Below are positions 42,858 to 51,480 of a stretch of DNA of 64,000 bases, in pieces. Under the pieces are notes generated by a model. That model worked only from the letters and a program-made list of their open reading frames with translations, did no database searches and was not told the DNA's origin. Numbering within the stretch: position 1 is the first letter of the stretch; each line of letters starts with the position of its first letter. The DNA comes from Chitinophagaceae bacterium 26-R-25 (GTDB lineage: Bacteria > Bacteroidota > Bacteroidia > Chitinophagales > Chitinophagaceae): contig JARWSJ010000001.1 in assembly GCA_029906195.1 (NCBI GenBank), forward strand, positions 1,178,001 through 1,242,000. The letters run 5' to 3'. Made by a program: the position numbers and the translations under genes.

Positions 42858-45362
42858 TCAGCCTTTGTGCCATCGTTTCCATAGTTTAAAAATTTCAAAC
42901 CAAAGAACAGATACAGCGGCAATACCGAAGGATTCAAACAACTCCATAAGCGTCAATCTTCTTATTTTAAAAAAATGGGATACAGGTTCCACATAAAGAA
43001 TGACAGCTAACAGAAGAATGATTAGAATTGTCATACCAACTAAAAGGAAATTGCGATTTTTAAAACTTTCGAAGATGCTAAAGAAGAACGATCTGTTGGT
43101 GAAACTTAAAAGTATGTTGGCAAAGATCAAAGTGCAAAAGACCATTCCTCTTGTCTTTTCTTCAGAGCCGCCGTTCTGTACAGCGAGTTGGTAAGCAAAC
43201 AATACACCTGCGGTAATAACTATTCCTTGTATTATACTAAGGGATAGTTCTCGCCAATTCAAGAACGTATCGGTCATGGCCCTTGGAGGCTGCCGCATGG
43301 TATGCTTTTCCATAGGTTCGTTTTCATATACAATTGAACAGGTCGGGCCCATCACCAGTTCGAGAAATATAACATGCACGGGCGTAAAAATATGAGGGTA
43401 TATCCAGCTAAAAAACAATGGCAGTGACACGGTTAGAATAATCGGGATGTGGATGGCAATGATATACTGAACAGCCTTTTTAATATTAGCATAAATCCTT
43501 CTTCCGGCGGCAATGCCGGTAATCAGTTTTTCAAGATCATCATTTGTAATCACCAGCGATGATGCAGCCTTTGCAATTTCAGTTCCTTTATTTCCCATAG
43601 CCACACCGATGTTCGCTGCTTTAAGCGCCGGGCCGTCGTTTACGCCATCGCCGAGTACCGCGACTATTTCGCCCTTTTGTTTTAGCGCCTCCACTACAGC
43701 AAGCTTTGCTTCAGGAAACATCCGTGTAAAGAGTGCCGTGCGTTCCGCCGCATCCATCAGCTCCTGTTTGGAATAATTCATAATGTCGTTCCCTGTCAAA
43801 ATTTGTGAGGCGTTGGTGATGCCTGCCTGCGTTGCAATGCTGCCGGTAGTTTCTGCGTTGTCGCCGGTTATCACCTTCACTTTAATACCAGCATCGTAGA
43901 TGTGTCTGAACACATCCTTAATGACTTTTTTGGGTGGATCATAAAATACAGTTAACCCTAAAAAAATAAATGTAAAATCCTGTTGTTTTTCGGGAAATTC
44001 GTTGCCCTCAAAATGTGATTTGGCAACCCCCAAAACTCTGTAGCCCTGCCGGCCAAATGTTGTTACGTATGTTCTTATTTTTTCCTTTTCCTGTTCGGAT
44101 AAGTCAGACACTTGCAACATTGCTTCCGGGGCCCCTTTTGCTGCTATGATCCTGTTTTTGTGCTTGTTCTCAAAAAGATGGGTCATCATCGGCGGCCTGC
44201 CGTCGAGAGGGTATTCATGAAACAAATGAAACTCCTTTCTGCGATCATCTGTGTGCGTTTGTTCATATACGTTATGAATTGTTTTTTCCATCGGATCAAA
44301 AGGGACGGGCTCGCTGCTCCACATGGCATAGCTGATAAGTTCTGCCAGCTGATTGTCGCCAAATTCATTTTCCTCATAAGTCTTGTCTGTCCTGAAATCA
44401 TACAGCAATTTTAGTTGCATGGAATTCTCCGTTATGGTGCCGGTTTTATCAGTGCAGATAACAGTGGTACTTCCCAATGTTTCTACAAAGCTGCTTTGCT
44501 TAACAATGATGCCTTCTTTCATCAACCGCCAGGCACCCAACGCCATAAAGGTGGTAAGTGCAACAGGAATTTCCTCAGGAAGGATCGACATGGCAAGCGT
44601 GAGGCCATTGAGCAGACTCTCGATAAAATTCTTGGTATGGAGATAGTTAACGGCACATACAGCTACAACCACTACAACGCCGACGATTGCCATTGTCTTT
44701 ACAAATTTTGTGACCTGTAATTGTAGCGGGGAGCGTTCTTCAACGATGGTGAGGATCGATTCTCCGATCTTGCCTATCCTGGTTTCCATGCCAATTTTAT
44801 GCACTTCAAAAACAGCCAGACCTGATACCGCTAAAGTTCCGCTATACACTTTGTTGTCTTCTGTTTGTTTATCCTTAAATACAGAAAAGCTTTCACCCGT
44901 GAGAGAAGCCTCGTTAACCGAAAAGTCGTGACTGTACACAATCTGCCCGTCTGCATTAATCATTTTTCCTTCTTCCGTAATACACAGATCGCCTACGACA
45001 ATTTCGTGTGTTGGTAAATCAATGACCTGTCCGTCGCGAATAACTTTACTAAGCGGTTCATTAAGTTTCTCCAATGCTTCCAATGCTTTTTTGCTTCGGT
45101 TGTCCTGGTAAAAAGAAATCGCGGAGACCGCCACAATCGATACGAACATAAATGCAGCTTCCCCATAATCACCCACCATGACATAGATAAAGGAGATGAC
45201 AATGAGCAGGATGAGCATCGGCTCTTTAAGAATATCAACCAGCAGTTCGAACCAACTGTTTTTGTGAACTGCATCCATTCTGTTGTAACCAAACTTTTTT
45301 CTTGATAAGGTCACCTCGTTTTGTGTAAGCCCTCTTAAATGGCCGGGAATATTATTGGACAT
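42858..45362 (-). CDS. P-type cation-transporting ATPase (P2-like)
   Basis: 834 residues, full length. Actuator loop NEASLTGESFSV (about 150), the M4 motif ILPEEIPVALTTFMA, the phosphorylated Asp in CTDKTGTITEN (about 305), and the hinge AVLGDGVNDGPALKAANIG (about 570). The overall form, with an N-terminal cation-ATPase domain and ten spans, fits the Ca2+/Mg2+/heavy-ion P2 group rather than CPx heavy-metal pumps; no CPC motif and no metal-binding N-terminal domain are seen. The transported ion is not certain; PEEIP in place of PEGLP is a variation in the ion site. It lies within a stress island, much as CtpF does in the DosR regulon. Confidence 0.9.
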   Translation of the reverse strand: MSNNIPGHLRGLTQNEVTLSRKKFGYNRMDAVHKNSWFELLVDILKEPMLILLIVISFIYVMVGDYGEAAFMFVSIVAVSAISFYQDNRSKKALEALEKLNEPLSKVIRDGQVIDLPTHEIVVGDLCITEEGKMINADGQIVYSHDFSVNEASLTGESFSVFKDKQTEDNKVYSGTLAVSGLAVFEVHKIGMETRIGKIGESILTIVEERSPLQLQVTKFVKTMAIVGVVVVVAVCAVNYLHTKNFIESLLNGLTLAMSILPEEIPVALTTFMALGAWRLMKEGIIVKQSSFVETLGSTTVICTDKTGTITENSMQLKLLYDFRTDKTYEENEFGDNQLAELISYAMWSSEPVPFDPMEKTIHNVYEQTHTDDRRKEFHLFHEYPLDGRPPMMTHLFENKHKNRIIAAKGAPEAMLQVSDLSEQEKEKIRTYVTTFGRQGYRVLGVAKSHFEGNEFPEKQQDFTFIFLGLTVFYDPPKKVIKDVFRHIYDAGIKVKVITGDNAETTGSIATQAGITNASQILTGNDIMNYSKQELMDAAERTALFTRMFPEAKLAVVEALKQKGEIVAVLGDGVNDGPALKAANIGVAMGNKGTEIAKAASSLVITNDDLEKLITGIAAGRRIYANIKKAVQYIIAIHIPIILTVSLPLFFSWIYPHIFTPVHVIFLELVMGPTCSIVYENEPMEKHTMRQPPRAMTDTFLNWRELSLSIIQGIVITAGVLFAYQLAVQNGGSEEKTRGMVFCTLIFANILLSFTNRSFFFSIFESFKNRNFLLVGMTILIILLLAVILYVEPVSHFFKIRRLTLMELFESFGIAAVSVLWFEIFKLWKRWHKG

Positions 45363-45527
45363 ATCGTTGTATGATCAGCATAGTTAAACCTGGACGTCTT
45401 TCACTAATGTATGGATTTGCAATAAGAACTGCAACTCCTGACTGTTATACCGCAAATTTCAGGACATAGCGTAGTCGTTTATTTTTCATAAATGGGGGAC
45501 GGTGCCAGGTTAATAAAGATGATCACC

Positions 45528-46361
45528 CTAGTAATTTTTTTTGGACATATCACAGTCGTACGCTATTTCGAGAGAATCACATTCAATGTTAAACAACACA
45601 GGTCTGTAGCCACTGTATTTCGGCCGAATATACTTTGTCGGTAGTCCATATGCGTTATATCTTACTATTTCCGGGAACATGGAGCTAAAGAAGAAGTTAT
45701 CTGTTGCATTGTTCACGCTGTAATTCCGGTTCACAAGTTGCCACATGGAATTAGTAAGATATGGGTTGATCTGTTCGTCATATACCGGGGGAAGAATTGG
45801 CGATTCAAAAACAAGATTTCCGTCTTTATTATACTTGTAGTAGACGGTATCTATAAACATGTTGGTGGTCGGAGTGACTGATAGCGGAATGAATCTAATC
45901 TCCCTGGAAACTCTTCCATGTGCGTCACTATTTAGGACTGCCCATTTTTTATCCCATGCATCATATGGAGGATGTGGATCTGTTATGTATCCTGCATAAT
46001 AATAGCTCGTGTCCATAATTTTGTCGGGAAAATAGATATATGAATCCCATCCTACAACGCCTGTATTGCCAACGTAAACAAAGAGCCGGTCAGTAAGCCT
46101 GTTTTTTTTATCGTAACGGAAATAGAAATTCTCGCGTCCGGCTGAAGAATATTTATCTGTAAGCATGCTTGTTACATTGCCGTTTTTGTCGTAGGAAATG
46201 TTGTAAATGGCGCTGTTGCCGCCAATATAGAATGTAAGTTGTGCTATCCGGCAAATGTTTTGTACCGCTTTTGGATTGGCAATGTATACGTCATACATTT
46301 TTTTACAGCCTGTCATGCTCAACACCATTGTCGCGAGCAGATAAAAGGATGTTTTTTTCAT
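45528..46361 (-). CDS. Lipoprotein with YD-like repeats
   Basis: 277 residues. A signal peptide with lipobox MTGC (about residue 19) is followed by KK. The body has irregular beta-hairpin repeats of the RHS/YD type (ISYDKNGNVTSMLTD, FRYDKKNRLTDRL, YKYNKDGNLVFES), and it ends with LEIAYDCDM. It is a paralogue of the lipoprotein at 56348-57163, which has the same lipobox, repeats, a DPHPPYD / DQHPPYN motif, and an IEYDC end. Function unknown. The two copies bracket the stress island. Confidence 0.8.
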   Translation of the reverse strand: MKKTSFYLLATMVLSMTGCKKMYDVYIANPKAVQNICRIAQLTFYIGGNSAIYNISYDKNGNVTSMLTDKYSSAGRENFYFRYDKKNRLTDRLFVYVGNTGVVGWDSYIYFPDKIMDTSYYYAGYITDPHPPYDAWDKKWAVLNSDAHGRVSREIRFIPLSVTPTTNMFIDTVYYKYNKDGNLVFESPILPPVYDEQINPYLTNSMWQLVNRNYSVNNATDNFFFSSMFPEIVRYNAYGLPTKYIRPKYSGYRPVLFNIECDSLEIAYDCDMSKKNY

Positions 46362-46499
46362 CGCAAAAAATTTAATGATGAATAAAAAATAAGACGAAGG
46401 GAACGCGGATTGGTGTCTTCTATTGGTAGGAATTTGTTAAATGCAACAGGGTTTGTTTCTATGAATCATTCGAAATAAGGAGACTTAATGGAAGCAACG

Positions 46500-47012
46500 T
46501 TAGCCTTTAACGGAAATTAGCGTATCATTTATCAGTGAAGCAAGTTCTTCCTTTTTTACTCCAATTAAATCTTCATTCAGCGCCTTTCTTTTTTCCGGAT
46601 CCCTTTGCACGCCGGCTACAAGTTTTAAAATCAGTTTGTCTCTAAAAGAAAGCCTTTGATGGATGACCTGCCCGGGTAAAAAGTAAAATTGGCAATAGGG
46701 TTTTAGTTCTGCAGGTACATTCTGTTCGATAAACCTGGCGCAAATTTCCTTGTCTTGTGACCCTGTAGCACTCACTATAAAAAAGAATAACTTTTTATGC
46801 AGGAGATATCTGACGTTGTGAACAAGCCATGCTTTTAATTTAAAAGTGCCGAAATATACAGGCGTTCCCAATAGAATAAAATCATATTTGCTTAGCTCTT
46901 CTTCTGTAATATCTGTAGAAGGCTTTACTGTGAGTTGTAGCATTTCTCCGAGCCATTCTGCGTACTGCTGTGTTGCGCCGTATTTGGAAGTATAAATAAT
47001 AAGTCCGGGCAT
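46500..47012 (-). CDS. Flavodoxin-fold protein, HemG-like
   Basis: 170 residues. The phosphate-binding loop IIYTSKYGATQQYAEWL is at the N-terminus, and ILLGTPVYFGTFK follows. This fits the flavodoxin domain of menaquinone-dependent protoporphyrinogen IX dehydrogenase (HemG) and related electron carriers. Either a haem-biosynthesis enzyme or a redox carrier working with PFOR is possible; the C-terminal 60 residues with VAGVQRDPEKRKALNED lack a clear HemG extension. A candidate operator and a palindrome lie 60 bp upstream. Confidence 0.75.
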   Translation of the reverse strand: MPGLIIYTSKYGATQQYAEWLGEMLQLTVKPSTDITEEELSKYDFILLGTPVYFGTFKLKAWLVHNVRYLLHKKLFFFIVSATGSQDKEICARFIEQNVPAELKPYCQFYFLPGQVIHQRLSFRDKLILKLVAGVQRDPEKRKALNEDLIGVKKEELASLINDTLISVKG

Positions 47013-47066
47013 GATTATTTATTTTTTTTCTACCATGAATATAATTAAAGCCTATTCGCAATGCTG

Positions 47067-47078
47067 TGATAACTGTCA
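47067..47078. promoter_or_regulatory. Candidate Crp/Fnr-type operator, flavodoxin-usp intergenic
   Basis: TGATAACTGTCA matches TGAT-N3-TGTCA exactly. The left half is TGTGA when extended by two bases, as in Crp sites. It lies 54 bp before the flavodoxin-like gene and 187 bp before the universal stress gene on the other strand. Confidence 0.55.
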
Positions 47079-47091
47079 TCGCATTCGATGA
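47076..47091. promoter_or_regulatory. 16-bp perfect palindrome
   Basis: TCATCG-N4-CGATGA overlaps the end of the candidate Crp/Fnr site. Six-base half sites with a four-base centre suit a second dimeric regulator. Confidence 0.35.
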
Positions 47092-47264
47092 TTCATTTCA
47101 TTGCAAAGAAATCAGAGAGCACGTCCCAGTGTCGTAAATATCACCGCTCTACATCTTACTGTTTCACCAATCAGTATTTCAATATGTCAATCATCGTAAG
47201 CAATAACCGTTATCATCGTTTTCGCTTGTGTAGTGATATAGTTTTAGAGTATTAATTTTTTTTT

Positions 47265-48104
47265 ATGGAAAATATTCTGCTAGTAATAGATGGTGCAAGA
47301 ATGGACAGAGCGATGGTAGATTTCTCCTGTTATTTGGCGAAGCTAACCAGATCACGTCTCAGAGCTTTATTTATGGAGCATCTTAGTATAGAAGGCGAGT
47401 CCGAAAAGTTCGAGATTTTCGGGAGTGTAAGCAGCACGATGGTATTGCCGCGGGAACTTCACGAAAAACAAAAGATACTCCAGGTTTGTGAGTCGAACGA
47501 AAAGCTATTTGCTGAAACATGCATCAGTAATGGCATTGATTTTAGCATAAGAAGCCAGTATCATAACTGGATCGAATTGCTCGTGGAGGAAACCAGGTTT
47601 GCCGATGTAATGGTTATCAATCCGCAAACTTCTTTTTCTGATAAGGTAGCCAATATACCATCAAATTTTGCAAAGCAGGTACTTGAAAAAGCCGAGTGTC
47701 CTGTAATTATAGCGCCTGGTAGTTTTGAGGGAGTTGATCAATTGCTTTTTGCCTACGATGGAAGCAAATCCTGTGTATTTGCTATCAAGCAGTTTGCTCA
47801 CACATTTCCGCAATTAACGGGGCTGCCGGTGACCTTATTGCAAATTGGAACGGCTGAGGACGCTTTTGCCAACGATTCCGAAAAAGTTAATGAACTGCTG
47901 GATGCTCATTTTCCAAATCACCATTTCGAATTGCTGGAAGGAAGTCCGTCCAATGAACTCTTTGGGTACCTGTTGGGCAAACGAAATGTGTTCATAGTAA
48001 TGGGGGCTTATGGAAGAAATAATATTTCGAGGTTTTTCAGGCAAAGCACTGCAGACCTGGTCATGAAAACAATCAATCTTCCTTTTTTTATTAGTCATGC
48101 TTAA
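47265..48104 (+). CDS. Tandem-domain universal stress protein
   Basis: 279 residues with two UspA-like domains. The first begins NILLVIDGARMDRAMVDFSC and ends with VIIAPGSFEG; the second begins LLFAYDGSKSCVFAIK and ends VIMGAYGRN-type (IVMGAYGRNNISRFF). The GxGxxG-type ATP-binding pattern is only partly preserved, so nucleotide binding is uncertain. It is followed after 11 bp by a related gene on the same strand. Usp proteins promote survival of stress and growth arrest. Confidence 0.9.
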   Translation: MENILLVIDGARMDRAMVDFSCYLAKLTRSRLRALFMEHLSIEGESEKFEIFGSVSSTMVLPRELHEKQKILQVCESNEKLFAETCISNGIDFSIRSQYHNWIELLVEETRFADVMVINPQTSFSDKVANIPSNFAKQVLEKAECPVIIAPGSFEGVDQLLFAYDGSKSCVFAIKQFAHTFPQLTGLPVTLLQIGTAEDAFANDSEKVNELLDAHFPNHHFELLEGSPSNELFGYLLGKRNVFIVMGAYGRNNISRFFRQSTADLVMKTINLPFFISHA

Positions 48105-48115
48105 AAAGCGATGTT

Positions 48116-48955
48116 ATGAAAAAGATTATTGTAGCAATTGATGGGCTTAAGTTTTCACACAGTACCACCAATTATGCTATTCACCTGGCAAAGCAAACTT
48201 ACGCACATGTAGTGGGCGTTTTCCTGGATGATTTTTCTTATCACAGTTACAGGGTTTATGAACTGGCAAACGTGCCGGTTGACGAGCTGCAGGAAAAAAT
48301 AGATTATCTAGGTGAAAGGGATGCGCGCAAAAGAGAGGCTGCAGCAGAGGAATTTAGAGAAGCCTGCAATAGCGCTAATCTTCCCTGCACTATCCACCAT
48401 AGTAAAAATTTTGCGCTGAACGAACTGCTTCATGAAAGTGTATATGCAGATCTGCTGATCATTAACAGGAAAGAAACTTTCTCTCATTTTGATGACTCGA
48501 TACCCTCCACGTTTATTAAAGATCTCATGGCAGGTGTTCAATGTCCGGTGTTGGTCGTGCCTAACTCATTTAAAAAAATAGAGGAAATAATGTTGTTGTA
48601 TGATGGCAAACCATCTTCTGTTTATGCGATAAAAATGTTTGGTTACATCTTTCCACTGTTAAACAAACTGGATACCGAGGTGTTATTTGTAAATGAAGAG
48701 AGTCCGATGTATTTGCCGGATAACAAGCTGGTGAAAGAGTTTATCAGGCTTCACATTCCGAATGCTACCTACACTGTTTTAAAAGGTGCTCCGCAAGACG
48801 AGATTATTAGGTACTGCAAAGAGCGTACGAAGAACAAAATGATAGTGTTAGGTGCGTACAGCCGCGGAACAGTTTCCCGCTGGTTCCAGCACAGCATGGC
48901 AGATGCTTTAATGCAGCAGTTGGATAACCCTTTGTTTATTGCACATAATAAATGA
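48116..48955 (+). CDS. Tandem-domain universal stress protein
   Basis: 279 residues, the same length and layout as the preceding protein: KIIVAIDGLKFSHSTTNYAI start, mid-protein VLVVPNSFKK, second domain MLLYDGKPSSVYAIKM, and IVLGAYSRGTVSRWFQHS end. The pair is a tandem duplication. Both are expected to be cytoplasmic. The gene ends at a bidirectional terminator shared with hsp20. Confidence 0.9.
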   Translation: MKKIIVAIDGLKFSHSTTNYAIHLAKQTYAHVVGVFLDDFSYHSYRVYELANVPVDELQEKIDYLGERDARKREAAAEEFREACNSANLPCTIHHSKNFALNELLHESVYADLLIINRKETFSHFDDSIPSTFIKDLMAGVQCPVLVVPNSFKKIEEIMLLYDGKPSSVYAIKMFGYIFPLLNKLDTEVLFVNEESPMYLPDNKLVKEFIRLHIPNATYTVLKGAPQDEIIRYCKERTKNKMIVLGAYSRGTVSRWFQHSMADALMQQLDNPLFIAHNK

Positions 48956-49001
48956 CTTTTTAGTGTTTTTCTGTTTCTTTTTTCGATTGGTGTATTTAGA
49001 A

Positions 49002-49030
49002 AAAAGCTCCGGTGAATTTCCGGAGCTTTT
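49002..49030. terminator. Bidirectional terminator between usp and hsp20
   Basis: AAAAGCTCCGG and CCGGAGCTTTT form a perfect 11-bp stem around 7 nt, with A-rich and T-rich flanks, between two convergent genes. Confidence 0.85.
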
Positions 49031-49072
49031 CAATGTAAGATAGGACGAAGGTTTAAGGTAGGATGAAGGTTG

Positions 49073-49516
49073 TTATCCGATGGTAATGTTCTTTATATTA
49101 GCCTTCGGCTTCTTTCCGTTTCTGGGTACATCAATTTTCAGTTCTCCATTCTTGTATTCGGCTTCAATTTTTTCATCGTCTGCATCTTCAGGCAAAGAGA
49201 AGGAGCGGGTCCAACTTGTGTAATTGTATTCCCTTCGGTTATATTTTCCGTCCTTTTCCAGTTTTTCTTCTTTTTCTGCACTAACAGTAATCATTCCATC
49301 TTGTATCTGAACATGGAAATCATTTTTCTCAAGGCCAGGTGCTGCGATAGAAATGGCGTAGGTTGTTTCCGTTTCATTAACGTTAACAGCCGGCACATTC
49401 AGCACATAATCGCGGTTGAAATATTTGTCGAGCGGAGCATTAAAGAAAGTGTCGAACCAGTCTGTGTTGTCAAACAATGATGGCCATTTTGATTTGGTAA
49501 TAGCTTGTGTTTCCAT
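49073..49516 (-). CDS. Small heat-shock protein (Hsp20)
   Basis: 147 residues. Alpha-crystallin domain: VNVNETETTYAISIAAPGLE, FHVQIQDGMITVSAEKEE, RREYNYTSWTRSFSLPEDAD, and EYKNGELKIDVPRN. Both the A-x-x-x-G-L-type terminus and the short C-terminal tail are present. An ATP-independent holdase. Adjacent divergent hsp20-like gene at 49919. Confidence 0.95.
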   Translation of the reverse strand: METQAITKSKWPSLFDNTDWFDTFFNAPLDKYFNRDYVLNVPAVNVNETETTYAISIAAPGLEKNDFHVQIQDGMITVSAEKEEKLEKDGKYNRREYNYTSWTRSFSLPEDADDEKIEAEYKNGELKIDVPRNGKKPKANIKNITIG

Positions 49517-49683
49517 AATCTTGTTTTTTTAAGTTAAAAAAATCTGTCGTCATAAGAGACGGATCAAAGTCTATTTATTATTTCTTTGGAGAAGATTGTT
49601 GGGCACATTGAAATGGCGATTTTTTTTCTTACAAAATAGTGCTGAGACAAGTGGTGGTAAATAACGGTGAGCATTGTTTGCGT

Positions 49684-49695
49684 TGATAGATATCA
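49684..49695. promoter_or_regulatory. Candidate Fnr-type operator between the hsp20 genes
   Basis: TGATAGATATCA, preceded by T, matches TTGAT-N4-ATCA of the Fnr box with one deviation at the last base. It fits TGAY-N4-RTCA and lies 168 bp upstream of the minus-strand hsp20. Confidence 0.4.
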
Positions 49696-49702
49696 TCGGG
49701 AA

Positions 49703-49797
49703 GCGTAAGGCGTAACGCAAAACGCATAACGCATGGTACAGGTATTCACGACTGTTGCATTCACAGTGCGTAATGCGTTTTGCGTTAAGCTTTAAGC
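49703..49797. repeat. Facing heptamer arrays between the hsp20 genes
   Basis: Left arm (49703-49734): GCGTAAG, GCGTAAC, GCAAAAC, GCATAAC, GCAT. Right arm (49770-49797): GTAATGC, GTTTTGC, GTTAAGC, TTTAAGC. The arms are reverse complements of a GC-containing unit used only here. This is the sole locus of the family in the window outside the kor-nuo operon. Confidence 0.88.
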
Positions 49798-49835
49798 ACT
49801 GGAATATGTAACCAGCTTTAAGCATTCCTCCTCGC

Positions 49836-49847
49836 TGATACCTGTCA
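49836..49847. promoter_or_regulatory. Candidate Crp/Fnr-type operator before hsp20-like gene
   Basis: TGATACCTGTCA matches TGAT-N3-TGTCA exactly and lies 72 bp upstream of the ATG, a spacing close to that at nifJ and at the flavodoxin gene. Confidence 0.55.
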
Positions 49848-49918
49848 TTACAATAACAACCACCGTCATTTCTATTGATGCCTCCCGAAGATAATTTTAG
49901 AGAACAAAAAGTAACTGT

Positions 49919-50350
49919 ATGCAACAACGTCTAAGCGGAAAGAGAGAAACATATATTGGCAATATTGCTCCTGTTTCAGCAAACGAAACGGTTGCGGATA
50001 ATTTGCCAGCTGCGGCCAGGCAGAAAGACGACTCTTTTTCCATTGCTGAATCTGGCATGTGTTATGTTGTCACCATTCGGGTGCCGGCAGAAAAAAAGGA
50101 AAATATAGTGGTTTATGCTGTGGATCATCGGGCAACGGTTGTGGTTTTCAAAGAAAATAATATTGAAGACTGGGACGAGGATATTTCTTCCGACGACCTT
50201 AGTATTGTTTTCAGGCAAAAGATCTCTTTACCCTTAGATGCCGATGCAGATTTTATGCATGCAGTATTTCACAATGGAGTGCTGCGCTTGTATGTATCGA
50301 AATGCAAAAGGCCATGTGATGTGGTTTTTCATCCCGTTGCAGTGTACTAA
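49919..50350 (+). CDS. Hsp20-like protein, divergent
   Basis: 143 residues with a degenerate alpha-crystallin fold: FSIAESGMCYVVTIRVPAEK, NIVVYAVDHRATVVVFKEN, RQKISLPLDADADFMHAVFH, NGVLRLYVSK. The order of strands is right but the consensus residues A-GL near the end are missing. It starts on the other strand from the typical hsp20, with the heptamer arrays and two candidate operators in the shared gap. It may be a specialised holdase under low-oxygen control. Confidence 0.8.
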   Translation: MQQRLSGKRETYIGNIAPVSANETVADNLPAAARQKDDSFSIAESGMCYVVTIRVPAEKKENIVVYAVDHRATVVVFKENNIEDWDEDISSDDLSIVFRQKISLPLDADADFMHAVFHNGVLRLYVSKCKRPCDVVFHPVAVY

Positions 50351-50418
50351 ACATGAGGCTGATCAAAGGAGAGACGGCAGATGAAAACATCATGCATTAA
50401 GTGTCTTGTGCTATGACC

Positions 50419-51480
50419 CTAATTAATCATCCGTTCCAGCTTTTTCTCATCAAGTATAGAGATCTCACCATTGACTATGTCAATCAGTTTTTCGGTTTTA
50501 AACTCGCTCAGTGTACGTATCAATGATTCTTTCGCCGTGCCCGCAATGGAAGAAAGGTTTTCCCGGTTAATATCAATTACAAACTTGCTTTCGCTGCCTT
50601 CCTTGTTATATTTTTTTCTGATCAGCAGAAGTGCCTCTGCCACTTTTTTGCGCAGGGAATTGTATGCCAGCCCCAGCAGTTGTGTTTCCTTGTCCGATAT
50701 ATTTTTCGCCAGCAAACGAATAAATTGTTTGGCTACTTCTTTGTCCCTGTTCATCAGATCCTCAAACTCTTTTTTGGGAATTACAGCCACCTCTGTGTCT
50801 TCCAGGGCTTCGGCGGTATCTTTGTAGGGCAAATCTTCCAGTAGTGCAACATAACCGAAGAAGTCACCGGGACTAAAAAGATCCGTTACCAGTTCCTTTC
50901 CCTGCTCGTTGTTTTTATAAATTTTCACTTTGCCTTTGGTAACGTAATACAATTTGTTAGGATGGTTGCCTGCGAAATAAACAATCTGTTTCTTTTTAAA
51001 ACGGCTTATCTCATTCATTTGTGTCAGTTCCTGCAAAGCATCCTGCCCCCTTGATGTTTGTAGCAAATCCCGTAATTTTTCGATGTCCGGCTGTAGTTCT
51101 TTTTTCAACAATTCCATTTTCTTAATCCTGCCTTCCACCGCATTGAGTAATTCTGTAGCGTTGAAAGGTTTGGTTATATAGTCATCCGCACCTAGTTCCA
51201 TTCCTTTTCTGAAATCCGATCGTTCTGTTTTAGCTGTTAGAAAAATGAAGGGCGTGTTCTTGATTGATTCGTTGCGGTGAATGGCGTGCAATACTCCGTA
51301 TCCGTCAAGCAGAGGCATGATAATGTCACAGATGATGAGATCTGGCTTGCTTTCGATTGCTTTTTCTACACCCGTTTTTCCGTTTTCTGCTACAACTACT
51401 TTGTAATTGGAAAGCGCGAGTATCTCCGCCATATTGTTGCGGATGTCTTCATTGTCCTCAATTAGAAGTATCGTTTTCAT
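50419..51480 (-). CDS. Receiver-Crp/Fnr fusion response regulator
   Basis: 353 residues. Receiver domain at 1-120 with phospho-Asp 52 in LIICDIIMP and a KP motif in YITKPF. A cyclic-nucleotide-type domain lies at about 155-265 (IVYFAGNHPNKLYYVTKGKV, FSPGDFFGYVALLED), and a Crp-type winged helix near the end (NRENLSSIAGTAKESLIRTL). The recognition helix A-K-E-S-L-I-R keeps the Glu and the Arg that contact the TGA half-site in Crp and Fnr. Its start codon lies inside the end of the kinase gene (23-bp overlap). It is the best candidate to bind the TGAY-N4-RTCA sites in this region. Confidence 0.92.
   Translation of the reverse strand: MKTILLIEDNEDIRNNMAEILALSNYKVVVAENGKTGVEKAIESKPDLIICDIIMPLLDGYGVLHAIHRNESIKNTPFIFLTAKTERSDFRKGMELGADDYITKPFNATELLNAVEGRIKKMELLKKELQPDIEKLRDLLQTSRGQDALQELTQMNEISRFKKKQIVYFAGNHPNKLYYVTKGKVKIYKNNEQGKELVTDLFSPGDFFGYVALLEDLPYKDTAEALEDTEVAVIPKKEFEDLMNRDKEVAKQFIRLLAKNISDKETQLLGLAYNSLRKKVAEALLLIRKKYNKEGSESKFVIDINRENLSSIAGTAKESLIRTLSEFKTEKLIDIVNGEISILDEKKLERMIN

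Noticed and set aside
46500-47012. Firm annotation as hemG
   Set aside because: The flavodoxin loop is clear but HemG-specific features are not; a carrier flavodoxin is equally possible, so no gene symbol is given.
24633-49797. Heptamer arrays as CRISPR arrays
   Set aside because: Units are 7 bp with no spacers, so they are short tandem repeats, not CRISPR.
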